Of a stretch of 64,000 nt of DNA, positions 49,721 through 61,890 are shown piece after piece. Positions within the stretch are counted from its first letter, which is position 1. Every line of letters starts with the position of its first letter. Origin of the DNA: Hemibagrus wyckioides (lineage: Eukaryota; Chordata; Actinopteri; Siluriformes; Bagridae); NCBI RefSeq assembly GCF_019097595.1, contig NC_080716.1, positions 14,346,901-14,410,900 of the forward strand, given 5' to 3'. The notes below the pieces were generated by a model, which saw only the letters and a program-made list of their open reading frames with translations, had not been told where the DNA came from and did no database searches. The position numbers and the translations under genes were made by a program.

Positions 49721-50244
49721 TCTTTCAGAAAGATTTCTTTCTTACAGACTCATAAGTGACTTTGGATAGAGTGATTATATATCATTAATGTATGCAGGTG
49801 TAGATGAGTCCAGCAAAATTAAACTGTGTTTAAAGCATATTAGGAATGAGTGCTGTATGAATCTTTCCCATTACAGCAGCAGTTCTTAGTTACAATATCC
49901 AGATGAGATTATCCACTGATGTAAGAGTTTATTTCTTCTTCTTATGGGTATCCACATGGAGCTGACCACAAAAATATTTTACAAATGTATTGTTTCAAAA
50001 CTAAATAAACTAATCAATGTTTATCATTTGATATGATAGCAAGCATATATCTCCTAGATGTGGTTCAGTCTGTGCTTTAGAATGCTAGTTCTGGTGAACA
50101 TATTTTATGTACAATCTGACATGAACTTTATAACCATTTTTATTCACTTCCTCTATCCCTAAGCTACGTGATTTGTCTAAAATGTTCTCAAGCCTCAAGC
50201 TCACTGCTGTAAGCGTGTAGGTCTAGGGATTGGTCATTTTAGGC
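49721..50244. other. Intergenic, no gene seen
   Basis: AT-rich with an imperfect inverted pair AAGAAAGAAATCTTTCTTTC around 49707-49745. No gene. Confidence 0.55.
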
Positions 50245-50490
50245 TGCAGTCTCCTTTACTAATTAAAACCCCTTATTCAGCAGGAGACACTACAGGCTTT
50301 TGGAATATGTGACATTGGCCTGTGCCACTCGGAAGAGATGGCTATAGAGCTTAGCTTAATCCTGGCAGCAATTAATATTCAACAACCCGGCATCATCCTC
50401 ACAGCCTTTGAATGCAAATAATTAAGTGGCATAACCGCACATCTTCAGCATAAATTACTGCTCATGTGCAAATCCTGAGATGCAAATATA
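50245..50490. other. Candidate conserved non-coding element E
   Basis: Balanced unique sequence with TTTACTAATTAAAACCCC, AGCAATTAATATTCAACAAC, TTTGAATGCAAATAATTAAG (an octamer-like ATGCAAAT beside TAATTA) and ATGTGCAAATCC. It is the strongest enhancer-like texture in the desert by eye. Confidence 0.4.
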
Positions 50491-52676
50491 TATAGATAGT
50501 GTTTTTTTTTTGCATGCTAATCTTTGTACTTGGATTTAAACTGCTTTAAACATTGATGCATAGTGAAATTAGTCATTTTTATATATAATGCTAAAAAGTG
50601 ATGCTAATTTATTATTCAAATTCCAATGCCAAGAATGCTACAAAGTTCAATAAGGCATAATATCCATAAACTCTTAATAACAGCCAAGCTTAGCTAACAC
50701 CTTTTGGTATATCTGGTTGAGTGATACTCTAAATAATGTGGTGTAATTCATGCTAAAAAAAAAGCTCGATAAGGTATATAAACCACAAACTCTTAATTGC
50801 TTTAGATAGTTAGCTGGATAGGTATCTAGCTGTGTAATTAATGTTAGCTAAGAATTGTTTAGATATCAATCTAACTGATTGTTTTATGGTAGAAAAACAA
50901 AGGTGCAATTTTGTCAGCTAAAAATTCCCTACCACAGAAAGTTGTTCAGTTGTTACTGACATGCTGCCTCTAAAACTCTGAAAGTCAAGCCAGCAAGTTC
51001 CTGGGTTGTAATTATGACGATGCAGTGGTGTTCAAGTGTGCTCACCTTGTCATTATGATATTACTGACAGCAATAGTTTTTGAAATGGTGTGTTTACTGA
51101 TCCATTTCATAGTGCCTCTTAAACAGAGCTGCCTTCAGAACTGTTCTTGTCAGTGACTTTGTACATGAGTTGAGTTACTTCAATAAGAAGTAAGGCCCAT
51201 GAATTAAAAGAGAAATACAGCAGATACATCTCAGATAAACAAAAGTCCCAAGTGTAAAGAATAGAGAGAAATGTACAAAACTAGTCTTATTACAAAAGGT
51301 CAGTCTGAGTAGTAATGGAAAAATTGAATGGAAAAAAAATGGAAAAGAAAACAATTTCTATCCATTTGACCAGCCAAAGAAGCATCAACTATTTTTCCTC
51401 ACCCCTGAACACAATCATTTCAGAATTGATTTTCATGGCTGAAGGAGAAATAATGGGAACTCTTCTAATGTAGAAAATGTATGTGTTCCTTTTGGTTAAC
51501 CAGGATAGACCATATTTCAAGCTTGTCAAAGAAGGTAGTTGAGAAATCTCTCATCCTATTCTCAGCTTCGTCCCCATGAGTGTGTGGCAACTCATCACCT
51601 GCCCAAATCAATCTTATAAATTTTGCTGTTCGACCAGCAAAAGATACATAAATCTTACTGTAACTTTTTACACATTTATACGCTTTATCTCCTTAGCATT
51701 CCAGGATCTATACAAACAGAAATATAATGTATAGTGGAAATCAAGTTCATTCTGAAATAAGTTGCGTAGATAATTAATGTGCTACCATATAAATGCTGCT
51801 GCTACATTGCTAGAAAATCCTATGTCATACCTTTTGATTGTACTTGTTGCACAGACAAGCTGCATGTTCCTACATGTGTTTGAAACAAAGTTTTTCTGTG
51901 TCACTACTGCACTATAAGAGCCCAGATTCTCCAGCTTATTATCAGCACAGACATGTCATACGTTATTAATGATATCAGCCTTTGGGGAGAATGAAAATAT
52001 TGATTGATGATGGATGCTATAGTATTGGATTGAGTCTTGGGGTCCAATTACACTGCATGTGATTGGAAATAGAAAAGTAGAACAGAATTCCAATGTTTAG
52101 TGTTATCTCAGGTAGCTGTCATGAAGCTTTCTTACGAAGCTTTAAAAGTGGTTTCTCAGATGTTCTTTGGAGAGTATGGGGATGCATCAATGCTATTTTT
52201 CCAGAACTAATACAAGCACATTGTTTAGTAATTAGACTATTTATCAATCTATTAATCAATCAGGGATATCATGGGATATTTATGTTTTCCTGGTTTACAC
52301 ATTTGTATGTACATGTGCTTGTTTCTTGGCTTATTCTTTATAACATTACTTTATGTGACATCAAAGTACAATTATAGTTTGCTTTGACTGCTGTCTTTAA
52401 CCATAAAATGCAGGCCATTTTGTTGTCTATTCAATAGCATTGCAATGGAAACAACACTTTTCATGCAGCATTCCATGGTATTGGATGTTGGATCAGAAGA
52501 TTTTGTTAAGTACACTTGAATGAGTATGGTATCCAGCCAACACTGATAACAATATTGTACCTCAGTGAGGTTATTTTATATCTGATATATATATAAGATA
52601 TATTTTATATCTTTTATATAGTGAGGTCTTTTATATCTGAGAAATATGAATTAAATAATAATTCAGATATTAGGGC
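50491..52676. other. Intergenic, no gene seen
   Basis: AT-rich. A 94-codon frame at 52093-52377 is unrecognised. Self-complementary TATAT words cluster at 52575-52640. Confidence 0.55.
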
Positions 52677-52830
52677 CCTGCTACTGGATTGCGACTTGTT
52701 TAGGGTTGGGCCACAAGTGCCCTGGAATAGGTTTTAGGCTCCCTGCAACCCTGTTTAGGATAAGTGGTACAGACAAAGGATGGCTGGATGGATGGCTTGA
52801 TGGCTGGATGGATGGCTGGATGGACCAATA

Positions 52831-52880
<50 letters not shown>

Positions 52881-52895
52881 TTATTATTATTATTG
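52677..52895 (+). repeat. Repeat tail with (TGGA)n and (TTA)n
   Basis: GCCCTGGAATAGGTTTTAGG, CTCCCTGCAACCCTGTTTAG and GATAAGTGGTACAGACAAAG run into TGGCTGGATGGATGG units (to 52824) and then ATT trinucleotides (52831-52895). The GATAAG...TGGATGG ending is the standard 3' end of a common fish interspersed repeat. Confidence 0.7.
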
Positions 52896-55434
52896 AAAGA
52901 TAATTTACTATTTTCTGCTCATAAAACAGTTGTTTGAACAATAGAATACAGTTTGAATTTGAAGAGTCTGTGCTTCCTAACTATTGCCTTTGTAAACTCT
53001 GGCAGAACTCTTTGGAAAATACCCTTAAGCTCTACAGAATAACATAAAAGACAAAATCCAAACCGATTCAAAATATTCAAGATTTAAGGAGTTATAATGA
53101 CCAATCTGAAATCATTTGAAAGTAAAAGCAGATAGTGACCTGACATGGGACAAAGCTTTGGTATGATATAACATTACAGCACAACTAGTCTATAGCAGAT
53201 AGGCAGTAAGGCAAGCAGACAACTTTGTGCTTCCTTGTCACTCCAAAAGGTCAGCTGGGACTAAAATTGACCAAATGAATATTAGTCACCAATGAAGTAG
53301 GGTGCATTATAGACTGCAGCTTCTTTGCTACAGATTTTATAAGATGATGATGGTGTCTGAAGGGGGGGGGTTGTCCCAATCAGAGCAAGAAGTTGTGTGA
53401 CGACTGTGGCATTTTAACTTTCTCATGGAAAGTACAGAAGCAGTGATTAAAATGTAAGGAGTCATAAACTGAAAAAAATAGCACAAACACCCAGGAAAAA
53501 AGGAAAAAAAAAAATGTTAGGCATTGTCTGATTCAGATCCCCTTCACTTCATTTTTACTTTTGGACAAGTATCAGAACAGTTCAATGGCACAACCCCAAA
53601 AGGTTACTTCAACAGATATATTTTCTGAAAGTATCCTGTCAAACTTGTGAAATGCATTCACATAGTTGCATAGCTCCATAACAGAACTGACAAGTTGAAG
53701 TCGCCATAATTGCTTGCCTTCTCAGAGAATGCTCCTTGAGCCAGTGTATTTCAGGGACTGGCTTATCTCCACCAGGGTGCTTTTTAAGGAGGATGATGGT
53801 GCTAACAGTGTTATAGTGTTGGAGCTGTCAGACTTAAGTTCATTTCAGGACCTCAAAAGTGCAATGAACAATTTAAGGAATACTATATAAGAGACTATTG
53901 CATGCTGCAATTACCCAGTGGTCAGAAAAATGGAGCAAGACATCTGACTGTACAAATCATTCTTTTGCAGTGTAGAAAATACTAGCTACTCTTACTGTTG
54001 TTAACGATATTCAACACTTACGCTGTTACTTTATATTTTTGTCAGTGACAGTTTGATGTTTTTAAAATTTCTACATATTAATGTTGATTCTATAATAAAA
54101 AAATTTTTTCATTTTGTTAAATTCTGAATTTCCTTTTTTTATTTAAACTTCTGTCATTGAATGGTGGTTTATTTTCACTTTAGTTAATGGTTTCATTCAG
54201 TCATTACTGCATTTCCAATACTTTGGATTTTTCATTAATATGATTTTGAATGTCGTTGGAAAATGGTGTTGGAAAAGACATTGTTTTTAGGAGTTAATAG
54301 CAAAATCACTCATATTTAAGATCAGTGAAATTTTGTAGCAGCAATTCTCAAGTTAAAATACAGCACCAAGAATCAAATTTGCACCAGAATCAATTATCAA
54401 ACTTATGTACTTCATGATGGATTTAATCCTTTAATCCTATACCCTTCTGCTCTCTAGATCTGCCTGTTCCATCTTAATTCCCTACTTCTGGTTTGATTTT
54501 TCATCACTTGGAAGCCATTTAATGCTGTTGAGGATGGCCATACATGGACAGCCTAAACAAACATGATAGTACTGTGGATGGAAACCAGGAAGATGACGTT
54601 GAACTACAATTGATACAAACAGTTTTGCTACAATGGCCTAAGATTACATTGCTATGATAGCTTCAGGACTGCAGTCACCACTCAAGCTTCAGTGAACAGC
54701 TGATAACTTCATATTAAAACTAGAATGAATCTCCCGGTTGCACAGTTGCACTTTTTGGCCGTATATCACACAGTTATTCAAACTAATTGTATATAATTGC
54801 ACTTTTCTGTCTGATTTAAACCCACTTTCCATTTTTAGTGTCTGTATGCATCACTAGATGGTTTATATTTTGCTTGTTTCACACACGTGCATGTGTTGTT
54901 GAAAGCTTTTGGACTTCACACTGTAGGAAGAAATAACTTTTTTATTTATTTCAACTTCAGCTAACTTCAGCTAATATTTTATCTTTTCATATTCATTTCA
55001 TCCAAATTACTTTTCAGGTGTTGTCAGAGAAATAGCTGTTAGGTGAAAGGAAAATGCGTAATAGGTCTCCCCCAGGCCGTACATGATTAGGATGGCATAC
55101 ATGAAGTTCTTGACATAGGAAAGGATTAAGCACATCATGGGCTGGAACCCAGCACCTTTACTCAGGTCTGTAGCACTCCCAATTTATCAGGTACTACCCT
55201 CTCAGAGCAGTTAGACTAGGATCTCCATTACGATGTATGCTGGCTCGTCTACATTGTCTAGAGGTGCTTGAGGGTGGAGGAGGCAATGCCTTCTGCGAGG
55301 GGACATGTGGTGTCTGACCTAGCAGGAGCTAGGTGGCTGTGGTTTGGACAGCTACAACTAAGTGGGAATCCTCACTTCCTCTTGCCATTTCTGGCAAAAT
55401 GCACTCTTCTGAGTGTTCTCAAGGGGGTGCTGGG
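52896..55434. other. Intergenic, no gene seen
   Basis: AT-rich. A poly-G run lies at about 53361-53370. The part at 55150-55430 is less AT-rich and may be the 5' extension of the family C repeat that follows. Confidence 0.55.
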
Positions 55435-55680
55435 TACCAGATGAGGATGACTTTCCTTTTGAGTCTGGATCCTCTCAAGGTTTCTTCATCATGCTGTCTC
55501 AGGGAGTTTTTTTTTTATTGCCGCTGTCACCTCTGCTTTCTCCATTAGGGATAAATTGCTACATTTCTAAGTTTAAAACTTAGGTCCTGAATGTGCATAT
55601 TTTCACAGAATTCTGTTAAGCTGCTTTGCGACAATGTCTACTGTTAAAAAGTGCTATACAAATAAAATGTAATTGAATTG
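55435..55680 (+). repeat. Interspersed repeat, family C (longest copy)
   Basis: GAGTCTGGATCCTCTCAAGG, TTTCTTCATCATGCTGTCTC, AGGGAGTTTTTTTTTTATTG and TCCATTAGGGATAAATTGCT, then AAGCTGCTTTGCGACAATGT and TGCTATACAAATAAAATG. I recognise it as a very common teleost repeat. Confidence 0.75.
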
Positions 55681-58200
55681 GACTTCCTGTTCCTGAGAAA
55701 GCTGATGTTCAAAAAATTCACAAACAGCTCTACTGTGGATGGAAAGGTTATACATGAATTGATGAGGTCACACAGAGGTGGAACATTGCTCATGTTGCTA
55801 CTGAAACATACATTTTCACCTGACAGGCTTTCTCTTATGCTCTGACACATGAGGCACAGTTTGAGAACCTATCGCAGGTTCATTTAAATTTTAAATGGGT
55901 ATCAATTATTCACTTATGAGAAATACTGTCTAATTTTCTTTTTTTCTAGTCAAGGTTGGAAAAAGAGTGAATACAGAAAATCACAGCCAACATCCTGAAC
56001 TGACTTGAACAAATAGAGCTGCGTTTATATTTTCACAAGTATGTGAAAGTGAAGATATATAATGTTAAAATATGATATTTGGATGAAGTTAACAGACATG
56101 TATTATAATAGTTTTAGCTCTAATTAAAAATAGGCTATTTTACCATCATCTTGAACCTCCCAAGGTATTTGTAAAACATATCATGATGTTCCTAAATTAT
56201 ATTTGGAAAGTCTGCTACATGCATTTGGCTACGGCTTTCATGAGTCTCAGGAAAGTGGGCCACGATATGACACTATCTCCGATCAAGCAGATGGTCCTAG
56301 GTGCTGAGAGTGATGCGTTGTCATCAAATGGTCAACCTTTAGAGGGTGAGAGAAAAGAAAGAGAGTGAGAACTGGGTACATGAGGAGCTTGAAAAACGAG
56401 TGGCGTCTGGACGATCTGGTCTCCTGCTCCTCCCTTAATTGCACTTCTCTCTCCGAGGACAGAAATTCATCCTTCCTTCTCTCTGCTTGAGGAAATGTAA
56501 CATTGAGATAGTGCCCAGAGGCCCTGTACTGTGTCATCTTTAAATCATGTAACTGTACGAGCATGTCTGTGTGTGTATGGGGTGTGTGTGTGTATGTGTG
56601 TGTGCTCTCTTACACCTGTGTTGCCAACTATTATAGGCTGTGTATTTCACATAGTACTGTATATGCTTCAACAGTGATGCTTTAATAACCTAGGAATAAT
56701 ATTATTCTTTTCTACATGTGCTGTAAACATAGAGGAGGCTCATTAACTGTGGTGTGAAAAACAATATGTGTATCAACACTGCTGAGAGATCTTACACAAA
56801 AAGAAAGACATAGAGGGTGTGTGTGTGTGTACATACAGGAACATGCATTTGTGCAACTCTGTATCTGTGCTTGTTGGCACTTTCCTTATGGTAGATCCAT
56901 TATTTGATATTCAGTGTGAATTAGCCTCAATGCTCAATAAATAGAATCATCATTTTTATTTATTTATTATTTTTTAAATCTGACACTATAAACAGCGGTA
57001 AAGGGGAATAAATGAATTGTGCATGTGAAGGTCAGTGTGTGTGTGTATCAGTGCATCAGTGGTGTCTCTGTCTTTTTCTGTTTCATACATGACACACACG
57101 AAACTGATAGCCACACAGGGTAATGCTTTAGAATAACCGCACACTATTAAGCATCAGTTAAGTACATAGTACTTGAGTACATAGATTATTAAGCATTTAC
57201 AAAGCATTGTTTCTATATTAATATGCATTAGCAATCAGTTCATAAATGTCATTATAAATGCTTTATTCTTGATAAAAGAATATATATTATGTGCTTGATA
57301 ATATCATTTACATGCTTTATTAATGATCAATTTATATTTTTAAAATAAGTATTAAATTACATATAAACCAGTTATTCGGGGGTCATTGGTTCACAGTGTC
57401 AGTGGTTCATAAGATCATTTAAAAAGTGTAAGTAAATGATTAATAAACAATTTAAATCTACATTTATACATCTAATTATTTAGATGTACTGTTAATAAAT
57501 GCTTTATGAACATGTATTCTAAATATAAATCATGATTAATTCAGGTAGATAAAAAACAGTTAACTATTTTTGTGAGCTCATCTAAATAGAGGACTGTCTA
57601 TGCCTTATAAAGCAGTTGGAAAGGAGATTTAAAGGCTGTTATCTTCTCAACAGAAAAAGGAAACAAACACAGCACAGAGTGATACAGTGCATAGGAATAT
57701 TTATTCCAAGATGCAAAAATGGAACTGTACAAATTTACATTTGAGATAAAATGCAAAAATAAACCTCTCATAGAAAAACCTCAAATAAATAAAATATATA
57801 AACAAATAAAAATTCACAAAAATAAACAAAATTTTACAACAAAACAAAGAATATTGGCAAAATATCTTAACAGTGTAAACAGGTTTGAAAGTAAGAAATC
57901 AGTGCAGTGAGTCACAAAAAGTGCAAAACTGTAAACCTGTAAAATGAATTTAAACCTTAGCAATGTGATAGAAAAATACATTTCTGCAGTGTAAACATTG
58001 CTGAATAAAAATATATCACTGCCAACACTGGATCACAGAAGTTCCAAAGTACAACAAAAAATATAAAAAACAGTAATAAAATCTGAAATATTACAGTGTC
58101 AAAATTCAACAATCTCAATATGAAACCTTAAAGAACAACACTGCATATCGTGGATGAGTTTTAGTTCGTAGTACAACTTCAGATACAGTGCGAAAACCGG
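55681..58200. other. Intergenic, repeat-poor in genes, AT-rich
   Basis: (GT)n tracts lie near 56580-56602 and 56818-56830. From about 57118 to 57560 short words (ATAAATGCTTTAT, GATTAATAAA, AAGCATT) recur in both orientations, which resembles a diverged AT-rich non-autonomous DNA element, but I cannot mark its ends. The A-rich tract 57700-58130 may contain the 3' UTR of the - strand gene that follows. Confidence 0.45.
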
Positions 58201-59181
58201 TCACTTTTGTTTTAGGGGAAGCAGCTTTCCAGAAGCCTTAAGGGCTGTGATTTTATCTTCTATAGCTGGATCCTCCTGAATTGCAGCAGCACATTGTGCG
58301 GCAAATGCACAATTTTTATTTTGACTGTTGTGGTTTTTAAGCAGTTCCTGATACTTGACAGGTACAGCGAAGAACAGCTCTGCGATTGGAGCACTGACTA
58401 CCACTGTGTTCTGGTCCACCCCAACACACTTGAATGCAGCTGACATGGTCCCTTTTCTACTGAAGTGGCGAAGAATAGTAATTCAGAGAAAATAGAACTA
58501 GTGTAAGTGTTTGCTTTTATTATTTCCACACCCACCTTTGACTTACATTGTTTGAGTCTACAGTATGATACTTGAATGATTTTCCTATTATACAGAGTTG
58601 TGCTGATTTATTGGTTTAGCTAACCGAAGAAAATTTCTCATGAGGGTAGTTTATATAGTTTGCTGTAACCTCTACTCTGTAGTAATTGGAAGCTTATAAC
58701 CTCTTGCCTTCAATATTCTTTGACTTCTTCCTATACTTTTTCCCTTTTCCCTTCCTTTTTGTCCTCTTCTTCTTTCTGTGCCCCTCTGATGAGGATGTCT
58801 TAGAGGAGGAGTCAGACATAGTATCAGAGGATGATTCATCTGATCTGTCACTAGAGGAATTTGAAGACAAGGGAGTTGCCTAGATAGAACATGTGTCCCC
58901 TCTTTTAAGAGCTGTTAAATAGATACAAATACATAAGACCCACAGTTAACAGCACATGGCACACAGGAACACAAAGCTAATCTAACATACTAAGTTCACT
59001 ACACTATAATTTCAATACATTTTGTCTGTAGGAAGACTTACCTGATGCCAGTTGCTCTTTCCAAAGAGTCTCTCTCCTTGGTCAGCTCATCAATCTTCTC
59101 CTCTTGCCACTCTACTTTGAGCTTACACATCTCCAACTCACAGGATTTTCTTTTGTCTGCCAGCTGTGCCGTGGGGTCCAT
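58201..59181 (-). CDS. CCDC106-like coiled-coil protein, three exons
   Basis: Exons on the - strand are 59181-59042, 58850-58701 and 58459-58201. They total 549 nt, or 182 residues plus stop, with matching phases (2 then 2). Exon 1 gives MDPTAQLADKRKSCELEMCK and a coiled coil (VEWQEEKIDELTKERDSLER). Exon 2 is a Ser/Asp-rich then Lys/Arg-rich tail (SSSDTMSDSSSK, RKKKRTKRKGKGKKYRKK), a likely nuclear signal. Exon 3 holds the conserved TMSAAFKCVGVDQNTVVVSA block, PIAELFF, FAAQCAAAIQEDP and KASGKLLPLKQK. This order matches fish CCDC106-like proteins; mammalian CCDC106 is a nuclear protein reported to bind p53. Uncertain point: bases just upstream of exon 3 read ITILRHFS in frame, resembling a family segment, but a TGA precedes them. 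Splice sites are CAG|GTAAGT, CTCTAG|, AG|GTTATA (weak) and CTTCAG|. Confidence 0.7.
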
Positions 59182-59840
59182 GGACACACCTGGTTGAAAG
59201 TATTTGTACATTATTCAATGGATTTAGAACGTTCTGTTAACTTTACTGTTGTCTAACAAACTCTTGTCCCGCCCTGCCCCTGTATATTACACAAAGAGAG
59301 TGGGAAATGACATTACAACAGTCCCCTGTTGACAGCTAGGCTTCTGCCTGCCTGAAGATGCACACAGTGCAGTGTGTCACATGAGGGAACACATCTCTAA
59401 AAGGCCACACCCAGGAAGTGACACTGTTGTAGCGTAACTTTATACAGATCATCAGTGAACTGAATAATCAAATCCACTTTGGCTGATAAACCACAGTTCA
59501 TATTTATTATTGCTCTATTCTCACTCATCTGCAACCAGACTATTTATCTAAATATGTGATTATTTTCTTGCATAGACACAAGAAACAGTAGAGCACGTCA
59601 AATCAATAGATACAGCGGTTAACAATAAACTAGCATTACTTAGAATCTGCTGGAGATGGAAACTTAGGACAAAATCATGGATTTCATTGTGGTTCCTTAA
59701 CTGTTAAATGCCACAATTCATTATTTACAAAGCTAATTAAATATTTCTTCCTTTTGTTTCCTTAGGTTGATGCAGAAGGGATATGTTGCATTTCTTAAAC
59801 TTTTTGTTGTTAGAAATATTCTTATGTATATATGTATACA
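59182..59840. other. 5' flank of the CCDC106-like gene
   Basis: On the - strand CTTTCAACCAG lies 9 bases upstream of the ATG, so a 5' UTR exon further upstream is likely. No promoter motif is recognised. Confidence 0.4.
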
Positions 59841-59841
59841 T

Positions 59842-59879
<38 letters not shown>

Positions 59880-59901
59880 ATAATAATAATAATAATAATA
59901 A
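59841..59901. repeat. (TAC)n(TAA)n compound microsatellite
   Basis: TAC units to about 59878, then TAA units to 59901. Confidence 0.95.
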
Positions 59902-61383
59902 GTTTATGGTGTATTTTTTTATGGCTGTATTGTAATCTGTGTTGATGTTTTACTGCATTGTTTGCAGGTTGTATTTGTATTAATTTAATAAATAAATTTT
60001 ATTTAATCATTGGTTTTGTATTTTTTATTGTATGGTTAGCCAAATATTTAGCAGAAACACACAAAATGTAAATTTTAGAGGATCATCACATTTGCATATG
60101 AAAATATGAACTTGTGACAACACTGACAGCTGTTTGCCAAAAACCTGCAATTTCTGTAGGAGCATCTAACTGAACTGATTTACTTGTTGTGTTTTTCGCT
60201 AATAGACCTAAATTATTTCAGGAACACTTTACATGTTGTAATGCTATTTATGTAGTTTTGTAGAGTGAGTGAACTAAATTAAACATAATTTAGGGGTAGA
60301 GCTGCTATATACTTATGTTGTAAACCCGTTGGTTGTCCCAGTTTCTTGAAGCTTTTCAGTTACAGGAAATAAGATTAATAACGCTTTTTGGTTTTGAAGC
60401 AGGGTTACTTTAGTTTTTGTAAAACCAAGTCAATGCTCCTTGTAAACGATCATGTGGTCATTCTGTACAAGGAGCGCAAAGACACCTAAGGGCCTTTAGG
60501 TGATACACCTGCTAAACCAATAGCTGATTTGAGTAACTCATCCCCCCTTTCTTCCTACACCACAAGGCCAGTTGCTACTAAGAGTTTAATATTAACACTT
60601 AATTTTCTGTCCTTTTTTATTTTTTGTGACGAATACAGTTACATTCTAATACAGAGCTCAGGTTTTCAAAATTTTCAGAACACAGATTTTTCTGTTTATG
60701 TACACCTCTTTTTCTGTAAGGGCATTTCACACAATTTCTATATATTGTGTGCTTTAATTTATTTTTAAAAAGGGTAATGTCAATTACCTGTAGATATTAA
60801 TGCATTAGGTTTGAATGATTATTCCTTTTGGTAATATTTCTTAATGGTATTTAACTTTTAATTAATAAACACAATTTTATTTTCTTTTAAAAAGTATAAT
60901 CTTTAGAATTGAGTATTTAAATATATGTAAAATTATAAAGATCAGATTATAAAGATTTTTATTTTTTCTAAACAAAATTAAGTGTATATTATAAAATACG
61001 TTATATGTTATAAAATACCAAAATGTACGTTAATCGGTTATTTTTATATAAGTGTACTTGGTTTAAAACAATTAACTTTATCTACTTAAATGATCTGAGG
61101 TAATAGGTGACCTCACATTGTTTGAGCTAACTTATTGGGGATAATAGTGTATGTTTCTAGAGTTATGAAGACGATAGATTGAGTATAGTTTAATTGTTAG
61201 TGAAGAAATGTCACTGAAAGCTCAAATGAATAAGTTGAAATAAAGCGAGCTTGGGCGCTAGAAACAAACAAACAAACATCCCTGCTGTGTTTATCCCTGC
61301 CTCATTAGACATGCAATGAAATTTAGAATAGAATTTGAAGAGAATCAGAATGTTTTCGGTGGTTATATATTGATCACACTCAT
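59902..61383. other. Intergenic, no gene seen
   Basis: Very AT-rich sequence, with no recognised gene or repeat. Confidence 0.6.
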
Positions 61384-61439
61384 GTGAGAGAGACATATCA
61401 GAAGATTTCTAACTGGAATATGCTGAAGATTTTTTATCG

Positions 61440-61890
61440 GAAACATGATAATACACACTTTGGGATTCAGGTGACTTTGCACAGTTTTAATGTACCACAC
61501 AAGAATTCAGCCAGGAGGGAGGCAATTGAGAGAACTGAGGTCTATGAGTATGTGCTGTCTCTGACCTCAGGGTCCGGCCAGGAATTTCTCTTTATTTCTT
61601 TGTAAATGACAAATGTTGCTCTTTTGGTCTTAAGAGTTCAAATTCCTTCATGCCTACATGCTATCCAATGCTGGACTTCATGTTCAGGCTTTTGAGTACT
61701 GTGAGAGCATCACTACAATGGTCCTCAGATTTCCTCGCTGTGTCAGTGGGGGAACGATAAAGGTGGCTATTTGGGATGTAAAGTCTTCATCTTACTTTTA
61801 TTACTCTTCCTGTCTGTCTTGTAGCTCTGTGAGATGCTGCTTCAACAAAAGAAAGAAAGAGAACCTGAGTGGCCGTTAAAATTTCAATAG
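61440..61890 (+). pseudogene. SEC16-like central-domain fragment, degenerate
   Basis: Two pieces resemble the ACE1 (ancestral coatomer element) domain of SEC16, the scaffold of ER exit sites that binds COPII. The first, near 61465-61570, reads NVPHKNSARREAIERTEVYE, like the EAIQRTEIFEY part of SEC16. The second, 61637-61762, reads FKFLHAYMLSNAGLHVQAFE then YCESITTMVL, like the YKLLYASRLADYGLVSQALH region. It is followed after a possible 62-nt intron (donor AAG|GTGGCT, acceptor CTTGTAG|) by LCEMLLQQKKEREPEWPLKF in the same frame, then TAG at 61888-61890. The upstream SEC16 parts are absent, the linker between the first two pieces contains a TAA, and the introns are unusually short. The SEC16 identity is from memory of the family; the decay is seen directly. 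Confidence 0.6.

Noticed and set aside
52681..52941. 86-codon antisense frame with Ile and Ser-His-Pro runs
   Set aside because: Translation of (ATT)n and (TGGA)n microsatellites.
57719..57910. Lys/Asn-rich 63-codon frame
   Set aside because: A chance frame in A-rich sequence, probably the antisense 3' UTR of the CCDC106-like gene.
58686..58883. + strand frame ending SDIVSEDDSSDLSLEEFED
   Set aside because: It is the reverse of CCDC106-like exon 2; the - strand reading has family motifs and phase-matched splicing.
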